Below, in pieces: positions 36,461-45,799 of a stretch of 64,000 nucleotides of DNA. The notes under the pieces are model-generated. The model did no database searches. It was not told the DNA's origin and was given only the letters and a program-made list of their open reading frames with translations. Every line of letters starts with the position of its first letter. The stretch's first letter is position 1. Source of the DNA: Halosolutus halophilus (GTDB lineage Archaea > Halobacteriota > Halobacteria > Halobacteriales > Natrialbaceae); contig NZ_CP094974.1 in assembly GCF_022869805.1 (NCBI RefSeq), forward strand, positions 3,782,001-3,846,000, in the 5' to 3' direction. The position numbers and the translations under genes were made by a program.

Positions 36461-36706
36461 CTATCCGCGCATTTCGGCGTCGACCGCGGTCCGGACGACG
36501 CGCGCGATTCCGAGCATCGCGACGTAGCTCCCGGCGGCGACCAGCGCGGCGAACAGGACGATTCCGAGCGCGATCGCGCCGGCGTTTCCGTGTGACAACA
36601 GCCCCGCGACGACGAACCGGTAGCTGAGGAAGACGACGAGGATGCCGGCTGCGACCCGAATCGACGCCCGCCAGTACGCTCCGTACTCCTCCGGCGAGAG
36701 ATCCAT
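36461..36706 (-). CDS. Small two-helix membrane protein
   Basis: 81 residues: LSPEEYGAYWRASIRVAAGILVV leads into helix 1 (~16-36) and helix 2 (~44-66, AIALGIVLFAALVAAGSYVAML). No family recognised. Lies between nifU-like and truA genes on the same strand with 60-125 bp gaps. Confidence 0.68.
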   Translation of the reverse strand: MDLSPEEYGAYWRASIRVAAGILVVFLSYRFVVAGLLSHGNAGAIALGIVLFAALVAAGSYVAMLGIARVVRTAVDAEMRG

Positions 36707-36830
36707 GCTCCGGCGTGTGCGGTCGGCGATAAAAAGTGTACCCGAGTCCGATCCGGCGCGAGCGGGATCCGGGGTCGACCGGAGTCGATCGACGGCGGAT
36801 CGATCGGGGTGTCGACCGACCGACGAGGGG

Positions 36831-37715
36831 TCAGTCGATCCCGTCGGCCACTTGCCCGGCCACTCGCGCGCCCGTCAGCCGATCGATCCGCCGGCGTTCG
36901 AACACGGCCCGGGCGCTCTCGGCCGCCCGCTCGTCGATCGTGAATTCGAGGTCCGGGTACGCGACGTCGGTCAGGACCAGCGGTTCGGGCGGCGCGGGCG
37001 CGATTCCCTCGTGGCCCGGCAGCGGATCGGATGCGAGAACTCGATCGATCTTTTCGGGCGTCTCGTCGCCGGTCCCCACGGCGTGTGCCAGGGAGACGAC
37101 CCGCCGAACCAGTTCGCGGGCGAACCCGCCCGCGGAAACGGTGATCACGAGAACGTCGCCGTCCCGCGTCGCCTCGACGGTCAAGTCTCGCTCGGTGTTG
37201 CGATCGTCCGGCGTGAGGTTGTGGACGTCGTGCCTGCCGGAGAGCGCCTCGCAGGCCGTGTGAAACCGATCGTCGTCGACCCGTGCACCCAGGCCGCCGT
37301 CGAGAGGGGTGTCGTCGGTCCGAGTTCGATCGCCGTCGGCGGGCGGCGCGTACAGGTGATACGTGTACGCCCGCCGCGTGGCGTCGTGCGTGGCGTGGAA
37401 CGACGGGGATACGTCGGCGGCCGCCCACGCCCGGACGTCCGCGGGGAGGTCGGCGTCGAACGCGCGCGGCGTGAGCCAGTCGGGGACCACCAGGGCGATC
37501 GTCTGGGCGAGGGCGGAGACGCCCGCGTCGGTTCGGCCGGCGGCGGCGTAGCCGGCCGGCCGATCGGGGCCCTCGCGATCGGCGTCGGGATCGTACGCGC
37601 CGAGCGATCGGAGTGCGCCGAAGATGGCATCCTCGACGGTCGGAACGTCGGGCTGGCGCTGGAAGCCGTGGTAGCCGGTACCGTCGTAGGCGATCCGGAA
37701 CGCGCGCGTAGGCAT
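36831..37715 (-). CDS. truA: tRNA pseudouridine synthase A
   Basis: 294 residues from the ATG at 37715 (MPTRAFRIAYDGTGYHGFQRQ). The catalytic Asp is in AAGRTDAGVSALAQ near residue 66. RRAYTYHLYAP, ARELVRRVVSLAHAVG and TDVAYPDLEF are family marks. It makes pseudouridine at positions 38-40 of the tRNA anticodon arm. The ATG at 37757 is out of the conserved region. Confidence 0.93.
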   Translation of the reverse strand: MPTRAFRIAYDGTGYHGFQRQPDVPTVEDAIFGALRSLGAYDPDADREGPDRPAGYAAAGRTDAGVSALAQTIALVVPDWLTPRAFDADLPADVRAWAAADVSPSFHATHDATRRAYTYHLYAPPADGDRTRTDDTPLDGGLGARVDDDRFHTACEALSGRHDVHNLTPDDRNTERDLTVEATRDGDVLVITVSAGGFARELVRRVVSLAHAVGTGDETPEKIDRVLASDPLPGHEGIAPAPPEPLVLTDVAYPDLEFTIDERAAESARAVFERRRIDRLTGARVAGQVADGID

Positions 37716-37903
37716 CGATTCGACGGAGGAGTGCCAGCGTGTTAGGTACGTCGACACCGATCGAGACGAAATACACGACGAGAGCGGGGCGATCGTCGAT
37801 CAGCTCGAACCCCACGACGGGTGCGTGTCTTAAACGGCCCCGATATCGAGGATGGCAAGCCACCCTGCTAGCCGTCCTCCGTCCGGATAGAGGAGGAACG
37901 TCC

Positions 37904-38056
37904 ATGGCGAGATACGAGTTTACCTGTCCGGACTGCACGGCACGCCTCGAGTTCGACGAGCGACAGCGATCGGTCGCGATACGGAGCGGGTGTCCGCTCT
38001 GTGGCCGTCCGATCGCCGACACCCATTTCGTGACGAGGGAGGGCCGTTCCGCGTGA
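37904..38056 (+). CDS. 50-residue zinc-ribbon protein
   Basis: Starts at the ATG at 37904, eight bases after an AGGAGG Shine-Dalgarno sequence, which decides the start against a GTG 55 codons upstream. CPDC (residues 8-11) and CPLC (~34-37) make a single zinc ribbon of the small haloarchaeal type (MARYEFTCPDCTARLEF). Role unknown. Confidence 0.78.
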   Translation: MARYEFTCPDCTARLEFDERQRSVAIRSGCPLCGRPIADTHFVTREGRSA

Positions 38057-38224
38057 TCGTCCCTCGGGAACGAACGGCGAGAGAAGCGGGCGGGAATCCG
38101 GGGGAGTGGTCCGGTCCGTACGAATAGCGGAAAAACGGATTTCGAACGTGTACGCGATATCGTGAATCGCCTGCATACTCCGGGTGGGTGACCTTCCCTA
38201 CGAGCGGCGGAGGTACCCCCATCT

Positions 38225-39808
38225 ATGGGCGAGTCCAACGAGCGTGACCCGAAGTCACACACTACTGTGCGGAACGTCGTTCTCGTGATCCTCGATACGG
38301 CACGATCGAAGAGCGTCGGTGCGTTTCCGGACGACCGGGACGGAACCGGGCCTGCCGACGGCGTCGGTGAAGCGTCCCGGAGCGCACCCCTGTCGAGCGG
38401 TCACGAGTGCGACGGGCCGCAACCCACCCCGACACTGTCGCGCCTCGCAGCCGAGGGGACCGCGTTCGAGAACGCGTTCGCGACCGCGCCGTGGACGCTC
38501 CCCTCCCACGCGTCGCTGTTCACCGGCCTGTACCCCTCCGAACACGGCACTCACGGCGATCACACCTACCTCGACGACGACCTGCGGACGCTGCCCGAGG
38601 CGTTCGCCGACGCGGGCTACCAGACGATCGGCGTCTCGAACAACACCTGGATTACCGAGGAGTTCGGCTTCGATCAGGGGTTCGAGGATCTCCGCAAGGG
38701 CTGGCAGTACATCCAGTCCGACGCGGACATGGGCGCAGTCGTCCGCGGCGAGGACGTAAACGAGAAGCTCCAGGCGACCAGGAACCGCCTCTTCGACGGC
38801 AATCCGCTGGTCAACGCCGCCAACATCCTCTACAGCGAACTGCTCCAGCCGGCCGGTGACGACGGCGCGGCCCGATCGGTCGACTGGATCGAGAACTGGC
38901 TCGGCGGCCGCACCGACGATCGGCCGTTCTTCCTGTTCTGTAACTTCATCGAACCCCACGTCGAGTACGATCCGCCACGGGAGTACGCCGACGAGTTTCT
39001 CCCTGCCGGCGCGACCTACGAGGAGGCGACCGCGGTCAGGCAGGATCCCCGGGCCTACGACTGCGACGACTACCAGCTGTCCGATCGGGAGTTCGCGCTG
39101 CTCCGGGGGCTCTACCGGGCCGAACTCGCCTACGTCGACGACCAGCTCTCCCGGCTTTGGACGGCACTCGAGGACGCCGGCGAGTGGGACGACACCCTGT
39201 TCGTCGTCTGTGGCGACCACGGCGAGCACATCGGCGAACACGGCTTCTTCGGTCACCAGTACAACCTCTACGACACGCTGTTGAACGTCCCGCTGGCGAT
39301 CCACGGCGGAGCGTTCACCGGCGGCGGCCGTCGTCGCGATCTCGTCCAACTCCTCGATCTTCCCGCGACGCTGCTGGAGACGGTCGGCGTCGACGATCCC
39401 GACCTCCTCGCGCAGGGCTCGAGTCGATCGTTCCACCCGCAGTCCGACACCGAGCCGCGGGATGCGGTCTTCGCCGAGTACGTCGCGCCCCAGCCGTCGA
39501 TCGAGCGCCTCGAGGCGCGGTTCGGCGAGATTCCCGATCGCGTTCGCGAGTTCGATCGGCGCCTGCGGGCGATTCGGACGACCGAGTACAAGTACGTCCA
39601 CGGCGACGACGGCTTCGAGCGACTCCACCACGTCCCGACCGATCCGGCCGAGCACGACGACGTCGCCACCAGGGAGCGCACACAGGCACGGGCGCTCCGA
39701 GACCGGCTCGAGTCCCGGTTCGACCCGATCGCGGACGTCGACGATACCGAGGCGGTCGAGATGCGAGCGGGAACGAAAGAGCGGCTGGCCGACCTGGGCT
39801 ACCTCTAG
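38225..39808 (+). CDS. Sulfatase-fold (alkaline phosphatase superfamily) hydrolase
   Basis: 527 residues. The metal-binding first strand is VVLVILDTARSKSVG. The active-site motif, normally C/S-x-P-S-R-x-x-L-x-T-G, reads T-L-P-S-H-A-S-L-F-T-G near residue 92, so the Cys/Ser that becomes formylglycine is Thr, and the following Arg is His. GDHGEHIGEHGFFGHQYNLYD near 320 supplies later metal ligands. A Thr nucleophile occurs in phosphatases and phosphonoacetate or glycerol-phosphate hydrolases of this superfamily, so sulfate-ester hydrolysis is not assured. No signal peptide. Confidence 0.85.
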   Translation: MGESNERDPKSHTTVRNVVLVILDTARSKSVGAFPDDRDGTGPADGVGEASRSAPLSSGHECDGPQPTPTLSRLAAEGTAFENAFATAPWTLPSHASLFTGLYPSEHGTHGDHTYLDDDLRTLPEAFADAGYQTIGVSNNTWITEEFGFDQGFEDLRKGWQYIQSDADMGAVVRGEDVNEKLQATRNRLFDGNPLVNAANILYSELLQPAGDDGAARSVDWIENWLGGRTDDRPFFLFCNFIEPHVEYDPPREYADEFLPAGATYEEATAVRQDPRAYDCDDYQLSDREFALLRGLYRAELAYVDDQLSRLWTALEDAGEWDDTLFVVCGDHGEHIGEHGFFGHQYNLYDTLLNVPLAIHGGAFTGGGRRRDLVQLLDLPATLLETVGVDDPDLLAQGSSRSFHPQSDTEPRDAVFAEYVAPQPSIERLEARFGEIPDRVREFDRRLRAIRTTEYKYVHGDDGFERLHHVPTDPAEHDDVATRERTQARALRDRLESRFDPIADVDDTEAVEMRAGTKERLADLGYL

Positions 39809-39949
39809 TGCGCGTCGCCCGATCGTCGATCGCGGTCGATTTCGCTGACCGGGCAGCCGACGGTATCGCGATCGCACCCGCACTCGCCGATATGAAGCGG
39901 ACACGTATGCACGCGGAATCGTTTCCGTCATCCGTCGGTACGTGGTCCC

Positions 39950-40243
39950 GTGCCACCCGCCACGTCCGCCGAGACTTACTCGCTTTCCGCTCGCTGCCTG
40001 TACGATCGATCCACCCAGCGTCTGACGGTCGTCGTCGACGCAGCCCCCGCCGACGTCGACGACGTCACGGTCGAAGCGGGCACGACCCGCGTTCGGATCG
40101 CGGTCGCCCGCGAGGCGCGCGACGCCGTCTGGACCGTCACGCCGCCGACGCGCCGACACGGCTTCACCGACGAGCGCGAGGCCCACTACCACAACGGCGT
40201 GCTCACCGTCTCGATCGGAACGGACCGTCGGTGGCGGTGGTGA
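39950..40243 (+). CDS. Small Hsp20-like/alpha-crystallin-fold protein (tentative)
   Basis: 97 residues from a GTG. The pattern is beta-strand rich: QRLTVVVDAAPADVDDVTVEAG, TRVRIAVAREARDAVWTVTPP, and the ending HYHNGVLTVSIG, close to the small heat-shock protein signature (a final strand with NGVLTV followed by an I-x-I/V-like motif). It is shorter than most Hsp20 proteins. Codon use is haloarchaeal throughout. Confidence 0.55.
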   Translation: MPPATSAETYSLSARCLYDRSTQRLTVVVDAAPADVDDVTVEAGTTRVRIAVAREARDAVWTVTPPTRRHGFTDEREAHYHNGVLTVSIGTDRRWRW

Positions 40244-40403
40244 GATCGGTCACGAGGACGATCGGCCAGGGAACCGAGTTCGATCACGACGGGGGCGATC
40301 GGCCACGCCCCGTGGAACGTAACCGGCGAGCTACGGGTCGCCAGAATGGCTTCGAGAGGCTCGAGAAGCCGTCGTCTTCCTCGTCGGTCTCGTTGTCGCC
40401 GCT

Positions 40404-41105
40404 TTACTCGTCACCGTCGGCGCCGTCACCGCCATCGTCCGCACTGCCGGTGCTTTCGGATTCGTCGGCCTCCTCGACGACGCCAGCCACGAGGTCGTGG
40501 ACGTTCGACTCCTCCATGGACCGAACCTGCGACGGATAGACGCCGATCGCGACCAGCAGGTCGTCCTCGGTCTCGACGGCCTCGGTCAGATGCAAGAAGA
40601 CGTCGACGGACTGGCCCTCGAACTCGGCGCTGGCGGTGAATCGGGACATCGTCGTTTCCTGATCGAGGACCGTGACCGTCTCGTCCGCTTCCCGGCTGAT
40701 GTCGTCGATGCCGTCGTAGTTGTCCTCGACCAGGTCGACGAGTTCCGTGGTCGACATCTCCCCCACCGGGTTGAACTCCCGTCCGGCGATCGAAACCTGT
40801 GGCGTCGTCAGGAGCAGAAAGACGGCTCCCCGGGCGTTGCCGAGCGGTCCCATGTCGACGGCTTTCTCGTGTTCGGTGAGGTGATTCGTCACCGTGATCG
40901 TCTCCGAGTAGGGCCCCACTTCGAACGTCTCTTCGATCTCGAGCGACTCGATCTCGGTCTGTTCGTACCCGGTCTCCTCGCGGACGCCTGCCTCGACGCC
41001 CGCGGGCTGGGATTCGTGTGAATCGAGCCCAGTGAGGCCGAGACAGCCCGCGAGACTCGCGAGTCCGATGCTTCCCGCGCCGGCCAGGACAGTTCTGCGG
41101 TCCAT
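40404..41105 (-). CDS. Tat lipoprotein, DUF6517-like
   Basis: 233 residues. Twin Arg at 3-4 (MDRRTVLAGAG), hydrophobic run and lipobox LAGC with Cys21. The core (ESLEIEETFEVGPYSETITVTNHL, RGAVFLLLTTPQVSIAGREFNP, FTASAEFEGQSVDVFLHLTE) matches a haloarchaeal lipoprotein family of unknown function. The ~25-residue tail is Asp/Glu/Ser/Gly. Anchored on the outer face of the membrane. Confidence 0.8.
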   Translation of the reverse strand: MDRRTVLAGAGSIGLASLAGCLGLTGLDSHESQPAGVEAGVREETGYEQTEIESLEIEETFEVGPYSETITVTNHLTEHEKAVDMGPLGNARGAVFLLLTTPQVSIAGREFNPVGEMSTTELVDLVEDNYDGIDDISREADETVTVLDQETTMSRFTASAEFEGQSVDVFLHLTEAVETEDDLLVAIGVYPSQVRSMEESNVHDLVAGVVEEADESESTGSADDGGDGADGDE

Positions 41106-41319
41106 CTTGCCGGAGTTTTCGGTTCGGGAACCATGAGTGTGTTGGGTTCTAGACGGTCACGATGCCGCAATAGTGTCTCTCAGTTGTCGTTCTTCCCGTT
41201 TTGACCGATTTCTCATCCGGCAGATCGGCACGCGACTCACGGGCACGATGGGGTTCGTCTTCGAGATCGGCGAGGAAAGCGGCTTTCCGGGCCCGATCCC
41301 GATCGATGCGCTGTACGAC

Positions 41320-41567
41320 GTCACCGGCTCTTTCGCCCCGAGCCCGACGATTTCAGTGCTCACTACTCGGAGCAGGACACCGACAGGAGCCAGTGGAAGT
41401 GCCGATGGGATCGCCACCCGAACGCGCACAATGCGCGCGACCTCGTTCACCCGCCACCGGACGCGGAGACGCCGGGTGAAGACACGTCGTTTCCAGCCGA
41501 CTGTCGCGACGTGATCGCCGACGGTCTCGGCCAACTCGGCGAACACGTCGATCGGCTCTGGGAGTGA
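41320..41567 (+). pseudogene. Decayed gene, C-terminal half intact in frame
   Basis: In the frame ending at the TGA 41565-41567 about 75 residues look fully coding: RPEPDDFSAHYSEQDTDRSQ, then WKCRWDRHPNAHNARDLVHP, then DVIADGLGQLGEHVDRLWE. No start exists in that frame; the sequence is open only back to a TGA near 41200. Just upstream the protein-like signal jumps to another frame (an ATG at 41248, FVFEIGEESGFPG). This fits a gene broken by frameshift and loss of its start. The C-terminal pattern is familiar from haloarchaeal small proteins of unknown function, sometimes near toxin-antitoxin-like genes. Confidence 0.5.
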
Positions 41568-41598
41568 GCTCCGCCGTCAGATTCGTCTCTCCGTCAGG

Positions 41599-42087
41599 TC
41601 ACTCCGGATCCAGTTCGGCACCGCACGCCGGACAGACGAGCCCCGAATCGCTCTCGTCCGGGATTCGCATACTATCGTGTCCGCAGTCGGGACACGCGAC
41701 GTCCCGATCGTCGAGCACGGGAATCCGATCGATCCGAACGTCCTCGGTCTCCCTGGGCGCGCCGATCGCGAGCGCGACGAGGTCCGCCTCGCCGTCGTTG
41801 TATCCCGACTGGAACTCGCCGGGAGCGAACCGGATCGCCTCGTCTTTCTCGACCGTGACGTCGCCGGCCCTCGTCTCGAACGTCGCCGTCCCCTCGAGGA
41901 CGACGAATACCTCCTCCTGGTCCGCGTGGGCGTGCACCGACCCGCTGAACCGCTCGCCCGGTTCGAGGGCGTAGCGCGTGATCGCAAGGTTCGTCGCGTT
42001 CAGCGGGTCGGACAGCGCCCGTCGATCGGACTGCCACGCGTTTTCGTACGGCTCCGGATCGATTTCGTCGATCGAGACGTGCTCCAT
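41599..42087 (-). CDS. Cupin-domain protein with C-terminal zinc ribbon
   Basis: 162 residues from the ATG at 42087 (MEHVSIDEIDPEPY). Cupin motif 1 is HAHADQEEVFVVLEG near residue 55, and motif 2 lies around FAPGEFQSGYND. A zinc ribbon (CPDC near 134 and CPAC near 153) closes the protein. The cupin metal ligands HxH...E are present. Substrate unknown. Divergent from the aldolase-family gene. Confidence 0.85.
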   Translation of the reverse strand: MEHVSIDEIDPEPYENAWQSDRRALSDPLNATNLAITRYALEPGERFSGSVHAHADQEEVFVVLEGTATFETRAGDVTVEKDEAIRFAPGEFQSGYNDGEADLVALAIGAPRETEDVRIDRIPVLDDRDVACPDCGHDSMRIPDESDSGLVCPACGAELDPE

Positions 42088-42251
42088 ACGCGCCGTTCGT
42101 TTCACTGGCGGAAGAATCCCCGTGGGCGATCGATGGATACTCCACCGCCGCTCGCCGGACCGACGCCGGAACTGGGATTGCCGAATCGAGCTCCGATCCC
42201 CGGAACAGGCCGCGCGAAGGTTTATCCGGATCTGTCTGGTCCGTCACGAGC

Positions 42252-43043
42252 ATGGCACCGGCTTCGGCACCACGAACGAACGACCTTCGCGAGACGCTCG
42301 AAGGCGACGAGGTTGCACTCGGCGTCCTCGAGAGCACGTACAGTCCGGAACTCGTCGAGTTCTACGGCGACCTCGGCCTCGAGTTCGTCTGGATCGACCT
42401 CGAACACGCTGGCCCGAGTCCGTGGGACGGCGAGCGAATGGCCGACCTCCTGCGGGCGGCGGACGTCTCCGGCACCGAACTCCTCGTCCGACTGCCGGAA
42501 CCCGATCCCGGCATGGTCCGGAAGACGCTGGATGCCGGCGTCCGGAATCTCTTCGTCTCGCGGATCGAGACCGCGGACGACGTTCGACGGGCCGTCGAGG
42601 CGTCACGGTTCCGGTACGACGGCGACCCCGGAAAACGCGGCTTCGCCAATCCCCGCGCGAGCCGATGGGGAACGACCGACGATTACGTCGAGACGGAGGA
42701 CGAGGAGATCGTCGTCGGCGTCACGATCGAGTCCCCCGCGGCGATCGAGAACCTCGACGAGATCCTGGCCGTGCCGGACCTCGGGTTCGTGTTCGCCGGC
42801 CCGCTCGATCTGGCCGTCTCGCTCGGTCACCCCGGCGAACCGACCCACGACGAGGTACAGGGCGCGGTCGCCGAGATTCGGGAGGGTGCGCTCGACGCCG
42901 ACGTCCCCCTTGGCGGACTCGGATTCGGTATGGACGACGTCAACGAGAAAGCCGACGCGGGGTACCAGCTCCTGAACCTCGGGAGCACGACCGGCGCGCT
43001 GCAGGCTGCGGTCCGATCGTGGCTCGACGAGTACGAGGGGTAG
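42252..43043 (+). CDS. HpcH/HpaI aldolase family protein
   Basis: 263 residues. FVWIDLEHAGPSPWDGERM gives the metal Glu region near 42-50, and IVVGVTIESPAAIENLDEILAVP the second. The fold is a TIM barrel (VRLPEPDPGMVRKTLDAGV, FAGPLDLAVSLGHPGEP). Members cleave 2-keto-3-deoxy-hydroxy acids to pyruvate or succinate semialdehyde plus an aldehyde; the substrate here is not shown by context. Confidence 0.88.
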   Translation: MAPASAPRTNDLRETLEGDEVALGVLESTYSPELVEFYGDLGLEFVWIDLEHAGPSPWDGERMADLLRAADVSGTELLVRLPEPDPGMVRKTLDAGVRNLFVSRIETADDVRRAVEASRFRYDGDPGKRGFANPRASRWGTTDDYVETEDEEIVVGVTIESPAAIENLDEILAVPDLGFVFAGPLDLAVSLGHPGEPTHDEVQGAVAEIREGALDADVPLGGLGFGMDDVNEKADAGYQLLNLGSTTGALQAAVRSWLDEYEG

Positions 43044-43095
43044 CGGGCCCCGACGACCGGGGCGGGTCCGGGGCGCGAACCCGATCGGGCCGTGA

Positions 43096-43485
43096 TCAGC
43101 GGTCCTCCCGCGACGGGCGCTGGGCCGCCGGCGTCCGCGAGAGGACCCGGCCGAACAGGTCGCGGTTGTCCGCGACGAGCCGGTACGCCCCCTCGCGGAG
43201 GCGCCTGTAGTCCTCGAAGTTCCGCAGGAATTCGATGGTGTCGCCGACGGGGCCACCGCTGTCGTATCGGCGGAGCGCTTCTTCGATCGACGCCCCGCAG
43301 GAGTACACCCGCTCGTCGGTCACGAGGTGTGCACACTCCTCGTAGTACTCCGGCAGGTGCTCGCGCAACTCGGGCGTGAGATCGCTGAACCCGACGATTC
43401 GAACGTCCGTCCGATCGTCGACGTACTCGGCCCACCACGTACAGAAGCCGCAGTCGTCGTCGTAGACGAGGGTCGGCTCGATCAT
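43096..43485 (-). CDS. DCC-family thiol-disulfide oxidoreductase
   Basis: 129 residues. The signature is YDDDCGFCTWWAEYV, with the CxxC redox pair at residues ~12-15 after the DxxCxxC pattern. It continues with VRIVGFSDLTPELREHLPEY and a late helix FLRNFEDYRRLREGAYRL. These small thioredoxin-like proteins are inferred to exchange disulfides; the partner is unknown. Confidence 0.88.
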   Translation of the reverse strand: MIEPTLVYDDDCGFCTWWAEYVDDRTDVRIVGFSDLTPELREHLPEYYEECAHLVTDERVYSCGASIEEALRRYDSGGPVGDTIEFLRNFEDYRRLREGAYRLVADNRDLFGRVLSRTPAAQRPSREDR

Positions 43486-43641
43486 ATTCGTCCTGTCGGG
43501 CCGCAGCCACTAACGTCTGACTCCAAATCCACGATCGATCGAGTCGGCAGAACAGTATTGGCGGAGGTGACCAATCGAGGGGCAGAAGCAGCGCGGCCCG
43601 ATCGCTCTCTGAATGCAGGGCCCACGCGAAGCGACGACCGG

Positions 43642-44235
43642 CTATCGCTCGAAGACGAGTCCGTAGTGGTACGGTGGCAGATCGACCCGCCGCGTCCGAT
43701 CGAAGTCGGCGGCGTCGTCGACGAGTGTCCGCGTTTCGGCGGGCGAGAGTCGGAGTTCGGTCGGCGGTCCTCGCGGATCGCCGGCGACCGTCGTCTCCGT
43801 TCTCGGGAGCGGCAACCAGTTGATCACGACGAAGGACCCGGCGGTCTCGAGCGCGGTACACACCTGTTCGACGAACGCCGTCGGGTCCTCGATCCCGTGG
43901 AACGCGTTCGCGAGCAGGCAGACGTCCATCGGTTCCGGCAGGTGGGATGCGAGCGATCGGGCGTCGCCGCGGACGGGAACGACGTTTTCGATCCGCTGCT
44001 GGTCGGCGATTGTCTCGAGTTCCGCGAGCAGGGTTTCGTCGAGGTCGAGGGCGTATACCGGGGCGGGGTCGGTGATCCGGGCGGCCGGGAGCGCGAAGTA
44101 GCCGTTCCCGCTCCCGATTTCGACGAGCGAGTCACCGGCCGCGACCCCGAGTCGCCGGAGCGTTTCGCCAGGCGTCGGCCAGAGCCGTCCCCACCAGTCC
44201 CAGTCCGGCTGTCCCGTGTTTCGAAAGCGATCCAT
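43642..44235 (-). CDS. Class I SAM-dependent methyltransferase
   Basis: 197 residues from the ATG at 44235 (MDRFRNTGQPDWDWWGRLWP). Motif I is LVEIGSGNGYFALPAA near residue 37, acidic motif II YALDLDETLLAEL, motif post-II VPVRGDARSLASHLPEP, and VCLLANAFHGIEDP. The Trp-rich N-terminus is characteristic of a small group of archaeal methyltransferases. Substrate unknown. Confidence 0.86.
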   Translation of the reverse strand: MDRFRNTGQPDWDWWGRLWPTPGETLRRLGVAAGDSLVEIGSGNGYFALPAARITDPAPVYALDLDETLLAELETIADQQRIENVVPVRGDARSLASHLPEPMDVCLLANAFHGIEDPTAFVEQVCTALETAGSFVVINWLPLPRTETTVAGDPRGPPTELRLSPAETRTLVDDAADFDRTRRVDLPPYHYGLVFER

Positions 44236-44408
44236 GGTGGGGGTTCGAAGTGCACGGAGTATAATCGTTTGGCTGCCGCCGAGAGAGCGGGAATCGACGC
44301 GCTCGAGCGCTGCCACGTGGCTGTGGCTCCGACGGCGTCCCGGAGCGCGGCGCCGCAGCCAGTGCTTCGTTTCGAAGCCTCTTTTTCGCCGTCTTCGAAA
44401 GGAGCCGT

Positions 44409-45764
44409 GTGAACGACGATCGACTGCAGTTCTGGGCCCTCTATCTCGCCCGCTTCGCGGAGGGGTTCGGGTTCATCACGCTGATCACGCTGCTGCCGTA
44501 CTACATCAATACGCTCGAACCGACCGGAACGACGATCCTCGGCCTGACGATCAGCGCCGGACTCGTCGTCGGACTGTACACGACGGGGTTCACGCTCGCC
44601 CAGACGGCCGCCGTCGTCCCGATCGCGTGGGCGGGAGACCGCTTCGACAAACGAACTGTCTTGCTCGTCGTCCTCGGGATCGGAATCGGCGTCTACGGGC
44701 TGTTCCCGGTCGTCGATTCGAGTCTCTCGTTCATCGCGATCCGCGCACTGCAAGGGGTCGCCGTCACCGGTTCCGGGCTGATGTCGCTGTCGCTCGTCGG
44801 TCAACTCGCCGCGGGGGGCACGCGAGCGAACTACATCGGCAAGGCGAACGCGGCGAGTTTCGCCGCGTCGATCGGCGGGAGTCTCAGCGCGGGGACGCTC
44901 TACGAGGCGTTCGGGTTCGGCCCGATCTTCGCGATCATCGTCTGCCTGCTGCTCGTCGCGTGGCTCGGCACGCTCCGCTACCTCGAGGCCGACGAGACGC
45001 GCATCCCCGGTTTCCCGTTCGCCGACCTCGCGCTCAACCGGCGCATCCTCACCCTCTCGAGCTTTCGCTTCCAGTACGCGTTTTCGGTCACGCTGGTTCG
45101 AACGTGGGTACCGATCTTCGCCGGCGTCGCCGCCGCGCAGGGCGGGCTGGCCTACGGTGGCCTCGCGGTCGCGCTTACCGTCGTCGCCGAGAAGTTCACC
45201 AACATGTGCTGCCAGCCGTTCACGGGCCGACTCTCCGACGGGTACGGACGAGCACTGTTCGTCTTCGCGGGCGGAGGAGCGTACGGACTGATCGCGCTGT
45301 TCGTTCCCCTCTCGCCGGCGATCGGAGCGGCGCTCGGGTCGCCGTCCGAACTCGTCGTGACGGTTCCGACGGTGCTCGCGGGCGCGGCGCTGCCGGCGTG
45401 GCTACCAGCCGGAACGGTCCCGGCGCAGGTCACGCTGTTCGGTGCGGTTTCGCCGGCGTTCCTGCCGCTCGTCGCCCTCTCGGGGCTGCTGGGAATCGCG
45501 GACAGTTTCCGCGAGCCGGCGAGCATGGCGCTGTTCGCCGACGAAGGAACCGACGACGGAGGCGTCGCCTCGAGTTTCGGCATTCGCGAACTCGTCTGGC
45601 GTCCGGGAAGCGTTATCGCGCCCCTGCTGGGCGGCTGGCTCATGTACGAAGTGAACATGGCATCAGTGTTCTACGTCGGTGGTGCGTTCGCGCTGACCGG
45701 CGTCGGGTCGTTCCTCGCCATCCTGGTGTGGTTCCACGGGACGAACGCACTGACGGAGTGGTGA
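44409..45764 (+). CDS. Major facilitator superfamily transporter
   Basis: 451 residues from the GTG at 44409. About twelve membrane segments, with the MFS loop motif GDRFDKRTVLLVVLG near residue 78 and a second-half copy GRLSDGYGRALFVFAGG near 278. ELVWRPGSVIAPLLGGWLMYEV is a late helix pair. It is probably a drug/metabolite exporter or uptake carrier; specificity is unknown. It ends 35 bp before the convergent NUDIX gene. Confidence 0.9.
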   Translation: MNDDRLQFWALYLARFAEGFGFITLITLLPYYINTLEPTGTTILGLTISAGLVVGLYTTGFTLAQTAAVVPIAWAGDRFDKRTVLLVVLGIGIGVYGLFPVVDSSLSFIAIRALQGVAVTGSGLMSLSLVGQLAAGGTRANYIGKANAASFAASIGGSLSAGTLYEAFGFGPIFAIIVCLLLVAWLGTLRYLEADETRIPGFPFADLALNRRILTLSSFRFQYAFSVTLVRTWVPIFAGVAAAQGGLAYGGLAVALTVVAEKFTNMCCQPFTGRLSDGYGRALFVFAGGGAYGLIALFVPLSPAIGAALGSPSELVVTVPTVLAGAALPAWLPAGTVPAQVTLFGAVSPAFLPLVALSGLLGIADSFREPASMALFADEGTDDGGVASSFGIRELVWRPGSVIAPLLGGWLMYEVNMASVFYVGGAFALTGVGSFLAILVWFHGTNALTEW

Positions 45765-45799
45765 TGACAACGTCCGGTCCCCGGCGCAGCGATCGATCG

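Noticed and set aside
37739-38056. 105-codon version of the small zinc-ribbon gene
   Set aside because: First 55 codons are not protein-like and a strong Shine-Dalgarno fits the ATG at 37904.
40350-40540. Hydrophobic plus-strand frame (WLREAREAVVFLVGLVVAAL)
   Set aside because: No start codon after the preceding stop, and most of it is antisense to the acidic tail of the lipoprotein gene, which mimics hydrophobic sequence.
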